Shown here one piece after another: positions 36,715 to 47,820 of a stretch of DNA of 64,000 nucleotides. The position numbers and the translations under genes are program-made. The notes below the pieces were generated by a model. It saw only the letters and a list, made by a program, of their open reading frames with translations. It did not search any database and was not told the origin of the DNA. Numbering within the stretch: position 1 is the first letter of the stretch; each line of letters starts with the position of its first letter. This DNA comes from Diabrotica undecimpunctata (Eukaryota; Arthropoda; Insecta; Coleoptera; Chrysomelidae): contig NC_092813.1 in NCBI RefSeq assembly GCF_040954645.1, positions 19,598,235 through 19,662,234 on the forward strand. The letters run 5' to 3'.

Positions 36715-39700
36715 TTATTTGGATTGCTGCGCATCCGATTGCGAGGAACCTGAAAATTTGTAAGGTTTTCTTTTAGGTCGTTTGACGTTAGAAAAGTGGA
36801 TATTTTCGGCAGTATTTTTATGTCGAGTAACTATTTTCGCGGTTTTTCTTTTTTTATTAATTTTGCTTATTTGTTCAGCATTGTATTTATTTTTTGTTTT
36901 ACCTTGGAATTGTCTGTTACGCACAAATATTTTAGTGGGGATCGTTTCAGGCAATTCTTCTCGTTTTTCGTTAGCTTTTGAGATTACTTTTTCTTTTACG
37001 TTTTGTAAAGATTTATTAATATTAGAATAAAGTATTTTCATCTTTTCTTTATGGTTTGAAATATAATTATTTAAAACTTGTTGCTCGATATTGATATCAA
37101 AAGGAGAATTATTATCTATATGTCCCGTAATCAGCTCGTATGGTTTCATTTTTGTTACTGAATGGATGCTATTATTATAGGCTAGTAAGGCATAATTTAC
37201 TTTATGTTCAATATGGTCATTTTTATATTCTTTTTGATTATTTAGTAGTCTAACGTGTTCAATGATCGTAGAATGAAATCTCTCGGCAATTCCATTAGAC
37301 TCTGGATGTTGAGAGCTTATAAAATGTACTTTTACCTTGTGTAACTCTAACAGTTCTTTGACAACTGAATTTTTTAATTCGGTTCCATTATCAGATATTA
37401 TTTGTTCTGGTATGCAGTGATGAGTAAAATATCGGATTAATGCATTCGCTACTTCAATGCCTTGAGCTGAATTTATTTTGTATAGTTGACCATATTTAGA
37501 AAAAGAATCTATTATAGTTAAAAATTTTGTATTTTCTAACGTAATCGAATCTAGGTGTACAATTTGGAAGGGTTTAGTTGCAGTGGGTGTTATATTGAAC
37601 ATGGGTTTGACAGGTTTCCTGTCGTACTTTGTTAATTGGCAAATTTCACAATCGTTTATGAAGGTTTGGATAGATGCTCTTTGATTCGGCCAATAATATA
37701 AGGCTTTTATTCTACTTTCTGTTTCATCTAATCCTCTGTGGTTTTGTTTTCCTTCGTGATAATTTCTTATTATTTCCTCAATTTCATGTGGTGGGATATC
37801 AATTAGCTTCTTGGTGCATTTAATAAGAGATAATTGCGAAGATTTGAAATATTTTTGTATGACGTTACTAAATATTTCATATATAGGATCTTCGAAGTAC
37901 AAATGATATTTAACTTTAGGTGCTATATATTCTTTTACAAATTTAACTATGTCGCGTTCAGTGTTATTTTTTGAGAATTGTACAAGAATTCTTTGTTTTT
38001 TATCATAAAGTTTTATAATAGATGGTGCTGCTGGTTCGTAATTAACTTGAGAAATGATAATTTGATTCATTCCAGTGTTTACCGAGCTTTCTGATATAGG
38101 TATACCTGTAATTGGATTTTCTTTGTTTGTATGGATTGTAACACCGTCGCTATCATGGGAATCTTCATCATTGGCATCTTGATCATTTATTATTTCATCG
38201 GGTTCAACAATCAAAGACTCTGAATCTACATTATTTGGGGTTCCTAATAATGTTTCATCAAAATTTTCTATATAGTCGAAGAAATTTGGAGGTGTTTCGG
38301 GTTCTATGTCTTGAGTTTCATTTGCATTTAATCGTATTCTTGATAGACAATCACTATTTGTGTTTAGAGCACCTTTTTTATAAACAATCTCATAGTCATA
38401 TTCTTCGAGTTTTAGTCTCCAGCGAACTAATTTTGAGCTAGGATCTTTTAACGAAAATAGCCATTGAAGAGGCTTGTGATCTGTCACGAGAGTCACACGA
38501 CGACCAAAAATGTATGGGCGGAAATATTTAACAGCCCAAACTATAGCGAGGAGTTCCTTTTCGATCGTAGAGTAGTTTATTTCTGAATCATTCAATGTTC
38601 TACTCGCATAAGCAATTGGTAGATCAGAACCTATTTTTCCTTGACTTAAAACTGCACCTATTGCAAAGTTACTCGCATCTGTTGTCAGATTAAATGGTTT
38701 CGTAAAGTCAGGGTACTGTAAAATAGGTTCATTTGTAAGAAGATCTTTACAAATATTAAAGCATTCAACATAATCTGCGTCTTTAATATTTATTTCGTTA
38801 TTCTTCTTCAGTCGCATTGTTAAGGGTTTTGTAATTTTTGAAAAATCTTTAATAAATTTCCGATAATATCCCAATAGTCCTAGGAATCCTTTTAATTGTT
38901 TCGTTGTAGCAGGTATTGGGAAGTGTTTTATAGCCTTTATTTTTTCTGGGTTTGGCTTTACTCCGTCTGGAGTGACAATATGACCTAAGTAGGCCACTTC
39001 TTTTTTTAAAAATTCAGATTTGTCCAACTGTATCTTAAAGTTGGATTCACGTAGTCTCTGGAATACTTCTCTTAAATTTATGAGATGTTCTTGGAGGCTA
39101 GTACTGAATATTATAATATCATCTAGGTAGACAAGGCATTTTTCGTTTTGTATGCCTCTCAATATGTTATCCATTACCCTCTGGAATGTAGCTGGGGCAT
39201 TTCTAAGGCCAAATGGCATCCTTAAAAATTCATAATGCCCGTTTTCGGTGTTGAAAGCGGTTTTTGGGATGTCTTCTTCTGCCATTTCTATCTGGTGAAA
39301 CCCAGATGCTAAGTCTAGCGTGGTAAAGTACTGACAACGCCCTAATTTGTCCAAGAGATCAGTAATATTTGGAACTGGATATCTATCTCCTAAAGTGATA
39401 GCATTTAAACGTCGGTAGTCAACTACAACGCGAAATTTAGGTTTGTTGGAGGCATCGAGTTTTTTAGGAACCACCCAAATCGGTGAGGACCATGGAGAAC
39501 TAGACGGTCTGATGATATTTTGGTCTAACATGCCTTGAATTTGATTTTGGACTTCTTTACGATATATTTCCGGATATCTGTATGATTTAGAATATATTGG
39601 AATCTCGTTAGAAGTTTTTATATTATGTTTTATTTTATTAGTGAAAGACAATTGGTTGCCCTCAATATGAAAAATGTCCGAATATTCTCTTATTAGTTTT

Positions 39701-40494
39701 AAAATGGAATTCCGCTCTTCGGTATTCATATGTTCGGTACGGATTTTCGAAATATCAAATTTGATTTTTTCGGTATATATAGAATTAAGATTGGGATGAT
39801 TTATTTGTTCGTATTCATCGAACTTTTCAACTTCTATTGGTGAACTTAAATCAACTTTAAAATGGGACTCTGATGAGTTCGTAATAGTGCATAGGGCTTC
39901 ATTATTAACAACTCTTGTAATACATTGGGGAATTTCTAATTTTCCTAATTTTGTATAAGGTACAATTACGTCACCATTTTCTATATTTTTTATGTTTAAC
40001 CTAATTACTTGTTCGGAACGTGGAGACACTACTATACAATTCGTGCTGCCAGCGGCCGGTCTATAATAGAAAATTTTAATTGAGCAAGTAGGTGTTTTTA
40101 GTAAATTATTTACTAAATCAATATTTGCTTGTAATAATTTTAAATTATCTAATCCTAATAAGCAATCGAAATAATCGTGAAACTTAAATATATGATAATT
40201 TAATTTTAGCGGCTTTTTATGCCTAAATATAGACGAAGAAGGAATTACGGTACAGAAATTTTCCTTGGTTGTTCCAAGAGCAGTAGAAATTTGAAATGGT
40301 TTTTTGTATATTGAATTTTTAAAATATTTGTCACCTATTTTTGGTGTAATAAAAGATTTAGTGCTCCCGGTATCTATTAAAACTTTTAAATTATGTTCAG
40401 GGAAAATTATGTACGGCAATTCGCATTCTTTGTTAGTTAGGTTTAATAATTCTACATGCTGTGGTTTTCTTCCGAGGCTAGCTCCTCTAAAAAA
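36715..40494 (-). CDS. pol: Errantivirus Pol polyprotein
   Basis: About 1234 residues from the methionine at 40419, with the -1 frame open further upstream to the slippery site at 40494. Protease: VLIDTGSTKSFI near residue 15. Reverse transcriptase: KFRVVVDYRRLN, YFTTLDLASGFHQI, MPFGLRNAP and the catalytic YLDDIIIF. RNase H: NLTTDASNFAIGAVLS, IEKELLAIVWAV and TDHKPLQWL. Integrase: zinc-binding HEGKQNHRG and CEICQLTK, then core acids in IVHLDSITL, IISDNGTEL and SNGIAERFH. All catalytic residues are present and there is no stop, so this is the best preserved polyprotein in the window. It is expected to be made by -1 frameshifting from gag. Confidence 0.93.
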   Translation of the reverse strand, partial: FFRGASLGRKPQHVELLNLTNKECELPYIIFPEHNLKVLIDTGSTKSFITPKIGDKYFKNSIYKKPFQISTALGTTKENFCTVIPSSSIFRHKKPLKLNYHIFKFHDYFDCLLGLDNLKLLQANIDLVNNLLKTPTCSIKIFYYRPAAGSTNCIVVSPRSEQVIRLNIKNIENGDVIVPYTKLGKLEIPQCITRVVNNEALCTITNSSESHFKVDLSSPIEVEKFDEYEQINHPNLNSIYTEKIKFDISKIRTEHMNTEERNSILKLIREYSDIFHIEGNQLSFTNKIKHNIKTSNEIPIYSKSYRYPEIYRKEVQNQIQGMLDQNIIRPSSSPWSSPIWVVPKKLDASNKPKFRVVVDYRRLNAITLGDRYPVPNITDLLDKLGRCQYFTTLDLASGFHQIEMAEEDIPKTAFNTENGHYEFLRMPFGLRNAPATFQRVMDNILRGIQNEKCLVYLDDIIIFSTSLQEHLINLREVFQRLRESNFKIQLDKSEFLKKEVAYLGHIVTPDGVKPNPEKIKAIKHFPIPATTKQLKGFLGLLGYYRKFIKDFSKITKPLTMRLKKNNEINIKDADYVECFNICKDLLTNEPILQYPDFTKPFNLTTDASNFAIGAVLSQGKIGSDLPIAYASRTLNDSEINYSTIEKELLAIVWAVKYFRPYIFGRRVTLVTDHKPLQWLFSLKDPSSKLVRWRLKLEEYDYEIVYKKGALNTNSDCLSRIRLNANETQDIEPETPPNFFDYIENFDETLLGTPNNVDSESLIVEPDEIINDQDANDEDSHDSDGVTIHTNKENPITGIPISESSVNTGMNQIIISQVNYEPAAPSIIKLYDKKQRILVQFSKNNTERDIVKFVKEYIAPKVKYHLYFEDPIYEIFSNVIQKYFKSSQLSLIKCTKKLIDIPPHEIEEIIRNYHEGKQNHRGLDETESRIKALYYWPNQRASIQTFINDCEICQLTKYDRKPVKPMFNITPTATKPFQIVHLDSITLENTKFLTIIDSFSKYGQLYKINSAQGIEVANALIRYFTHHCIPEQIISDNGTELKNSVVKELLELHKVKVHFISSQHPESNGIAERFHSTIIEHVRLLNNQKEYKNDHIEHKVNYALLAYNNSIHSVTKMKPYELITGHIDNNSPFDINIEQQVLNNYISNHKEKMKILYSNINKSLQNVKEKVISKANEKREELPETIPTKIFVRNRQFQGKTKNKYNAEQISKINKKRKTAKIVTRHKNTAENIHFSNVKRPKRKPYKFSGSSQSDAQQSK

Positions 40495-41675
40495 TGGTCT
40501 TGGGATGAACTTTCAGGACAATCTATATTATCTATATTATAAAGTTCTTCCGCGATAATATTTTTATTTTGGCTTGCAAAATTATTGGGGTTACGGAAAT
40601 GAGTCCTATTTTGGAAGTTTTGAGTTGGTCTGTACGTATTATTAGTTGTTGTACTCATTGGAGTAGGGTTTGGGAATTTTCTATTCGGATTTGGCTTGAA
40701 AGCATCATTGTTTCCATTAAAATTTGAGTTTTTGCTTGTACTAGGATTATTTTGGAAAGAAGATTGTCTCATATATTGAGAATTCGGAGGATGTATAGGG
40801 TTTTTCTGTGTTGAAAATTGATTCCTTTGTGTGTATTGAATTTGGGGTTGATGTATAATTTGTTGGTTTTGTCAGAAATTGGATTTTGGCCTGGATGAAT
40901 AATTATTATTTTGATAAGGTTTGGGATTTTTACTGTGAGAAGAATTATTTTGTTCGAGATATATTTGAAAATCGTTTGTCAGAATGCCTAATGCAGAATT
41001 TAAATCTGGAGGATTCTTTGTACGCATTAGGGTTCCAAGAGGTTCTTTTAACCCACGTAACAGTACTCTTAATGCTAAATTTCGGAAAAAGCTACCGAGA
41101 ATATTAATCTCAACCATATGTTCAGTTTTTGTAGACAAAACAGATATTTGATGATTTAATAGGTGTTGAATTCGGTTATAAAAATCGAATGGGGATTCAT
41201 TGCCTTGTTTTAAATCTGAAATTTCTATGCTTAAAGTATAAATATCTCTTTTATCTGAATACGAATTTATCAAAGCATCTTTTAAATCCTGCCAAGTTCT
41301 AAGAATACAAGAAGAAATATTAATTGCGGCTTCGCCTTTTATTTTTGCTATTATACTTGACATCAAATATTCGTTTTGAAAATCATTTACATCCGCAGCA
41401 TTATAAAATTTATTTACAAGTTTTTCGCAAATTTCTAAAAATCTAGGAAGTAATGTATGATTTCCATCAAAATCTGGAATCATATCTAAGTATTCTTTCT
41501 TTAATTGTGGAACTGCCATTTTAAATTTATTATTTAATTTTAATTTTTCTGAAATTATTTTATTATTACTATTAAAATGTAAATTAGTTAAAATTGAGTC
41601 AGAATCTGTATCTGAGTTACTACTCTCTGAATAATCAGTATCTAGTGTTAAATTAGGCTCTCTATATGACATCAA
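40452..41675 (-). pseudogene. gag: Errantivirus Gag, one in-frame stop
   Basis: ATG at 41675 or the next one at 41672. An acidic Ser/Asp-rich start is followed by the capsid region with IPDFDGNHTLLPRFLEICE, WQDLKDALINSYSDKRDIY and SPFDFYNRIQHLL, typical of gypsy/17.6 Gag. An Asn/Pro/Gln-rich C-terminal part without zinc knuckles follows, also usual for this group. A TGA at 40872-40874 lies between SRPKSNF and the continuing frame, which ends at 40452. Gag forms the particle and carries the frameshift site into pol. A single substitution could account for the stop. Confidence 0.85.
40488..40494 (-). promoter_or_regulatory. Predicted -1 frameshift site T TTT TTA
   Basis: Minus-strand heptamer UUUUUUA in the gag phase, about 12 codons before the gag stop at 40452. 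The pol frame is -1 and open from here. Confidence 0.7.
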
Positions 41676-41904
41676 TTCACTTACAGTAATGTAGCGATCT
41701 TGTCCATGGAATACCTTGCTTTGGAACTGGATCTAGAGACACTCACAATATTCACTTGAAAGTCCCTCCGGTATAGAAGTACGAATCTTCTCGTCAGGTT
41801 ACTCAATTCGCCCAACTGGAATTCACTTCGCGAATATGGTTCAAATGGTCAAAAAATCGTAGAAACGAACCGAGAGTTATATTCATTAACGCCCGTTTGA
41901 CCAT
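41676..41904 (-). other. Errantivirus 5' leader
   Basis: About 230 bases between the primer site and gag. No open frame; candidate splice-donor sites for env would be expected here or in early gag, but I cannot single one out. Confidence 0.6.
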
Positions 41905-41920
41905 CCTACTGACTGCGCCA

Positions 41921-42169
41921 AATATATTTGAGTTTTCCAAAACTATATTTTTAAAAAATATTTATTTAACACAAAATACTAACAATAGGTTTAACTACGA
42001 TAAAAGCAGAATCTAGACTAACTAACAATATGATTTTTATACAGAAAGAAATATAATATTAAAAGTATAACATTCGGAACATATGTTGTCTTAATCAGCG
42101 TTCTTCAGTTCACTGGACTTGGGTCATTACCTCATTAAAGCTTAGTCCGTAATTTATGGGTCGATAACT
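41921..42169 (-). repeat. 5' LTR of the errantivirus (249 bp)
   Basis: Starts AGTTATCGACCC on the minus strand and ends next to the primer site at 41905-41920 (TGGCGCAGTCAGTAGG on the minus strand). Confidence 0.92.
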
Positions 42170-42224
42170 GTTTTACCGAGAACTGTCAATTTTGAAATCC
42201 GTTAGTGTCATGTCTAATTGGCAA

Positions 42225-42300
42225 ATCCTTTACGTGTTTGGTTCATACGCTGGTGGTTGTGAGTTCGAATCCCAATTATGAATTTTCTTTTTTATTTTTG
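42225..42300 (+). repeat. tRNA-derived SINE-like remnant
   Basis: GAGTTCGAATCCC at 42261-42273 matches a pol III B box, preceded by a tRNA-like GGTTCATACGCTGGTGGTTGT and followed by a T-rich tail. No A box is clear. Confidence 0.35.
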
Positions 42301-44090
42301 AAATATTTAAAAACCTCACGTTAATCTTATTAAATATATGTAATGTACGCAAAAACATAAATTTTAAAATAAAATGAAAATTTACAACATAATCAGAGTT
42401 GTTGGTTTTTTATTTTTATCTTCGTAAAGTAAGTTGATGTATATTGGCAGTTTTAAATATTTATGAATATTACATTTAAATTTATATTGTATTATTATAT
42501 TGAATTATGTTGCAGTGTATCTATTGTATTGTAATTTTTATATTAATACCAAAATAAACAATGAATTTTACTGCAGAGTATGTGTAATTTTTTTTTGCAT
42601 TCAACTCCTTTTATACATATATAAAAATAAAAATATATATTTTCATTTAAATATTGATACAATCCTTCATTTACTATACTCCTATTACAGGTCAAATGTT
42701 TAGATACAGCAAACGATGCACCATATACCTATATAACTAATTATTTTTCTCTTTCTGCTCTCTCTTACCTATAGCATTACATATGTAATGATTGTGCAGA
42801 TTGATTCCCATATAAATTTTTAACGGCGAACGCGTCTATAGAAGTATAACTTCTACCGGCAGTCCCTGGACTGTCACACACGTTTTTTTGTTGTATTATT
42901 TATTTATATTTAATTATTTTATATTTCTTAAATTATATTTTTCGTTTGAAAGAATTTCGTTGTTTTTGTTCTAAAAAATAAACACATTAGAAAGCTTATT
43001 TTTATATTCTTTTGATTAATTATTACTTATTGTAATGTACTGTAAAATAATATATCACCTCGAAATTATGTTTGGATTATTAAAATAATATAATGTACAT
43101 ATGAGTGGCTTTAGATCAAAGACGGACATGTGTCAAAAAAATAAAAATTTATAAGTTAGTAGTCGTTTCTTATAGAATTATTCCTGTTCTTGTCAACGGT
43201 GATAATAGTTTCCTTTTAACACACACGCAAATACGTTATTTTCAACTTCACAGTTGAAGATCGGTTTCGAAACGAACTCCTGCTATAAAGGTTTATTTCA
43301 AAAACGGACATCTCCCCAACAGCCAATGAGAATGCTGTATTGTGTTCACATGACTAAAAAATGAACAATGGCCGCCATTGCTTTCAACTTGTCTGATGCT
43401 AATCGTTTTATTTGTGTTTATCATCAGTTTAAACTGTTTTTTTTTTTCGGCATATTATTAGTTGACGAAATAGATTCATGGAGTAAAATATATCTGTCAA
43501 TCCAAGGACGACGCATAAGCGGAAGAGCGATCCCGAAAAATGGAAAAAAACACATTCAGAAACGAAAAATGTAAGTCTAATCATTGAACTCGATCATGTA
43601 CTTAACATTTTATTGCTGTAACAAATTGTTAATAGGTAGGTGGAAGTTTGATATGTTAGAAGTTACTGTATATGTTCATCCGAGTTATGAATAGTTTTTA
43701 AGTCATTTTAAGTGATGATAATGTCTGATTTTAAAATATGAAGCTTGAAAGTTGGCTGCAAAAACATGATCAGCTTTTTTTTTGTGGCATAGACTTTCGT
43801 CATTCAGCCAGTCTCGAAAGGTGGTTATAATATATTCCTTAAGAAGGTATATACACATAAGTACAGATTATTTCTCTCAGACAAATGCACAGCGATATCC
43901 CTAAAACGAAATAGACGAATAATTAATAGAAGAACACGTCGAAAGAAAATACAAGGACACTCGCTTCTCGTCTAGGGGTCCGTCAAGACATTTATTTTAA
44001 CAGACAAACAATACTGGACCACGGATAAGGTATTGTTACATATAGGATAAACAAAGGGTACAAGTCTAACTTTATACACGCTCTGAAAAT

Positions 44091-44093
<3 letters not shown>
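42301..44093. other. Mostly unassigned AT-rich region
   Basis: Holds the second copy of the dispersed repeat (about 42745-42860). No supported gene: a 68-codon frame at 43368-43574 has no family features. TTGAAGATCGGTTTCGAAACG near 43253 is a common retroelement-like motif. Confidence 0.4.
42745..42860 (-). repeat. Dispersed repeat, copy 2
   Basis: Reverse complement shares GAAGTTATACTT, a GGCGTT-like block, CATTACATATGTAAT and AGTAAGAGAGAG-like blocks, in the same order, with 24785-24905. Confidence 0.6.

Positions 44094-44130
<37 letters not shown>
44094..44130. repeat. (CA)n microsatellite
   Basis: CA dinucleotide repeat at the 3' side of the Jockey-type LINE; on the LINE strand it reads (TG)n and may be its 3' tail. 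Confidence 0.95.
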
Positions 44131-44133
<3 letters not shown>

Positions 44134-45114
44134 GTGATCAACCCTGCCCCTTGGAACATGTGTATACCAATGTAAGAATGGGATCCATATGCCCGACGAT
44201 CAAACCGGTCACACTTCGCTAGTCGAAGTGGTACCTATCTGACCCCCAGGCTTTTCCTCCACCCCTCCTCATCATGTTACTTACGTGAGGAGGCTTATGA
44301 TCTAAAAGTTACTTAGGGTGCCCTGGGTAATGGGACACCCTCTGTTTTTAATGACTGTGGTTATGCCACCTAACTGTAGGGGTAGCCACATCTAGGCTTT
44401 TCTCCCTATTTACTTTACTGATTCTATTGAAGTTACTCTAACTTTACGTCAGGACTTGAGTCCCTAAAAAAAAAAAAGAAAAAGAGCGTGTGTTCCGACC
44501 ATAGAGCCGCCAGCCTGAACTGACGACTCTATGTCCGGAAAAGAGTGTGTGCTCGGTCACTCAGCCGCCGATTTGGCAAAATAAATTTCGTTCTCCTCGC
44601 CGGCTGAGCATCCGAGTGGGGTCCGGCCACCAAGTCCATGTATGCCGCACATGACCTCAGTGCTGGGATTTCGCGAGTAGATCACTTCACTTGATCTGCC
44701 TTAAGGGCCTAGTCCGCAATGCGGTATATAGAAGGCCTGACGGGCCCCCGTCTATATTTGACTATATGAATTTGAGTTTATGTTAAAACGTTTTAATGAA
44801 AATATCAATAAGTACTAAGTTATTTAATCGGAAAACATTATTTTTTTTGTGGACTTCCTTGGTCCTTCGGGACTATAAAATGCCTGGGCAACAATTCCTT
44901 CCTTTTTTCCTTAATCCTATAGTGTGCGTGTATTGGGGTGTGCATTCCCAGGTGTATACGGCCCTTACACACCCCATTGTATATTGTCCTTAAGTACCTA
45001 AAAAACCTAAAAACCTAAAAGAAAAGCGTACCCTCTCGCCAGAGTTTTTTTGGTGTGTTTTCTTATTGACTGCATTTTCCTTGTTCGTTCTCCTTGCAAC
45101 CATCTCATTCTTTA
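44131..45114 (-). other. 3' untranslated region of the Jockey-type LINE
   Basis: About 1 kb without open frame, GC-richer than its neighbourhood, with a T-rich run on the LINE strand near 44467-44483. Assignment to this LINE rests on position. Confidence 0.5.
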
Positions 45115-47820
45115 TTTACTCGTTTGGGTTCTCCCTATATCCAGCTATCTGTTGTTTTGGTCTTCTGTGTACCGTCCTTATGTTTTCATTGTAGTTAGTC
45201 AGCTCTCTTAACATTCTGCTTGGGTGGTTTCTTAGTCCGTTGAATATTTCATATGCTCTCTCGTCTAGCGTGTGTAGGATTCTTGTTTGTCCTGAGTCTC
45301 TCTATACATATCTCAGAGGTACGTACTTTGGTACCTTTAGTGCATCTCTGACTATTTGATTTTGGGTGGTCTGTATCTTTTTCCTGTTTGTTTTACAGGT
45401 GTGTCCCCACGCAGCGGATGCAAAAGTTAGGACTGGCAGGATAATACTATTCGCAACCCTGATTTTAGTTTTAAATCTTAGTTTGCTTTTTCGTCCAATG
45501 AGTGTTGAGAGCTGACTTTTCAACGCTTTGGCTTTGTATGTTTGCTGATTGATGTGCTTAGTAAACGTTAGCTTCTTATCTATTAGTACCCCAAGGTATT
45601 TAGCCTGGATAGTCCAGTCTACTGGGGTGTTTCCAATTGTAATCTCTCGGTTTGGTACACTTCTTCTGTGACTAAACATTACAGCCTGTGTTTTGTCTGG
45701 GTTTAAGGCTATTTTCCACTTTATGCACCACCTTTGAAATCTGTTCAGTACTCTTTGCAGATGATTAGCTGCATGATCCGGATTTCTTCAGCTGACAGCT
45801 ATTGCTGTATCGTCAGCATAAAGGCTCAACAGAGAGCCTGGATCTGTTGGCGTGTCGGCCGTATAGATGGTGTACAGGTACGGCGATAGCACCGCTCCCT
45901 GAGGCACACCTGCCTCCAGAGTCCCGACTTCGGATAGGGTTGCCCCCATCCGAACTCTGAACCTTCTGTTGGCTAGATATGACGCAAGGAGGCATGTCAT
46001 CGCCTCGCTGTATCCCAAATCGTTCATTTATTAAGTGAGTCCTTGGTGCCAGACTCTGTCGAATGCCTTGCTGACGTCCAGAAATGCTGTGGCTGTATAC
46101 ATTTTCTCATTAAATCCTTTCGTAATGAATTCCGTCAATCTTAGTACCTGTAGTTCAAAGGAGTGTTCGCTTCTGAACCCGAATTGAGCTTCTGGTATGA
46201 TGCTTAGTGTTTGGGTTTCTTCGTTGAGCCTTTTTATTATTATATCTTTCTGCTATCTTGCTTATCGATGACAATAAGCTGATAGGCCTGTAGTTTTGTG
46301 GAAATGTGCCATTTTCCCAGGTTTTTCGATCATGATTACATGTGCTTCTTTCCATCTATCTGGGAAATATCTTAGTTTAAGCATATTGTTTATGATGTTG
46401 GTGATGTAAACAATAGCTTTTGTTGGTAGGTTTTTCAGCGCCTTGTTTGTGATATTGTCAGGTCCTGGGGCTTTTTTGGCATTAGTCATTTTTATTACTT
46501 CCTTTATCTCTTCGGGAGATGTGTGTGTAATTCCTATTCTGCCCTTTTTTCTTTTTAGTCTTCTCGCTGCTCTTTCTACCTCTTCTTCGAAGTCTATGTC
46601 TTCATTGGGGTGTTCGTTGTTCCTACACGCCCTTTCTAATTCGTCTTTCATGACTTTTGCTTTATCGATTTCCGTATGGACAATCCCGTTTACTCCGTGT
46701 AGGGGTGGTATGAGTTTCTTGTCCTTTCGGAGAATTTTTGATAATTTCCAGAAGGCGGATTTATTAGGGTTTAGCTCTTGGATATAGGTGTCCCAGCTTT
46801 CATTTCTATGATTGTGTAATTGTCTTTTCACTTCCCTGTCTAGCTCGTTTGCAATCCTTTTGTCCTCTGCTGTTCTTGTGTGGTATGCTCTTCTTCTTTT
46901 TCTGTTTTCTCTTTGATTAGGTTACGAAGTTCTATGCTTATATCCCTAAATCTTCCTTTTTGTCTAGTGATTGTTTCGATTTTGGAGCTGGCATCGATAG
47001 CATTGTTTATTGTTTGTTCTAGTTTTATTACGCTGTCTTCTAATTCCGTAATATTATTTATCGTTGAGATATTACCGATGTTTTCGCTCACAATTCTTCT
47101 GAAGTTTAGGCAACTTGTCTTCTTTCTGTTGTGAGGCTGCAAATAGTTCATATATATTGCGCCCAGGGTCGGGACGATTAGATTGTGCGTCGAATCGCAT
47201 TCATTTATAGAGTATATCTTATATTGTTGACCCACGTTGTGTAGGATTGCAATATCGAGGTGCGTAGGGAGTTCTCTGTGGAAACATGTCGGGTCTGTTG
47301 GTCCGATAACATAGGTGTTTGGTCTGTTTTCGAGATGGTTGCAGAGATGTCTTCCATTTCGGTTGGTCGTCCTGTCAAACCAATTGGGAGATCTAGCATT
47401 TAGGTCTCCAATAATTATAGTTGGCTCTTCTGAGTTCAGTATTAGGCTCAAATCTTCGTTGAAACTCGGATCATTTGGTCTAACGTAAGCTGACACTATT
47501 TTTAGTGATTCGTTGTGGGCCTTAAGTCGAATGATTGTAGCTTCCATTGTCACCAGTCCGTCTGATGTTGGGATATGCTCGTGTTCGAGTCCCTTTTTGA
47601 CTAATATAACTGTTCCTCCTGATAATGCTCTATGATCCGTTCTATAGATATCGTAGCCAGGGAATTTTGTTTTCTTCATTTCCACTAGTTTGGTTTCTTG
47701 AAGGGCTACGATATCGAGCTCTAATCTGTTTATTATTTCATCCAGAAGGTTGATCTTTTTGAATATTCCGCCGGAATTCCATGACCCAATGCGTAGATCC
47801 TCGGTTTGGTTTGTTAACAT
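45115..47820 (-). pseudogene. LINE ORF2: endonuclease and reverse transcriptase
   Basis: ATG at 47820. The APE-type endonuclease has RIGSWNSGG, IVALQETKL, SAYVRPND, IIGDLNARS and a late THLDIAIL-type motif. A shift near 46885 leads to the linker and the RT N-terminus (AFWKLSKILRK, KKAPGPDNI). Another shift near 46320 enters the YRPISLLS block. RT fingers and palm include a degenerate FLDVSKAFD region near 46080, then GVPQGAVLSPYLY and the catalytic YADDTAI at about 45800. The thumb part includes ALNPDKTQAVMFS and KYLGVLIDKKL to about 45302, then a tail to about 45115. RNase H is not found. It would nick target DNA and copy LINE RNA there; multiple breaks make it inactive. Confidence 0.85.

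Noticed and set aside
42261..42273. A true tRNA gene
   Set aside because: Only a B-box-like block is present; no cloverleaf can be built.
43245..43275. Hammerhead-like TTGAAGATCGGTTTCGAAACG
   Set aside because: The core and a closed stem II are not convincing.
43368..43574. 68-codon frame near a CCAAT-like motif
   Set aside because: No similarity or coding pattern; short for an AT-rich region.
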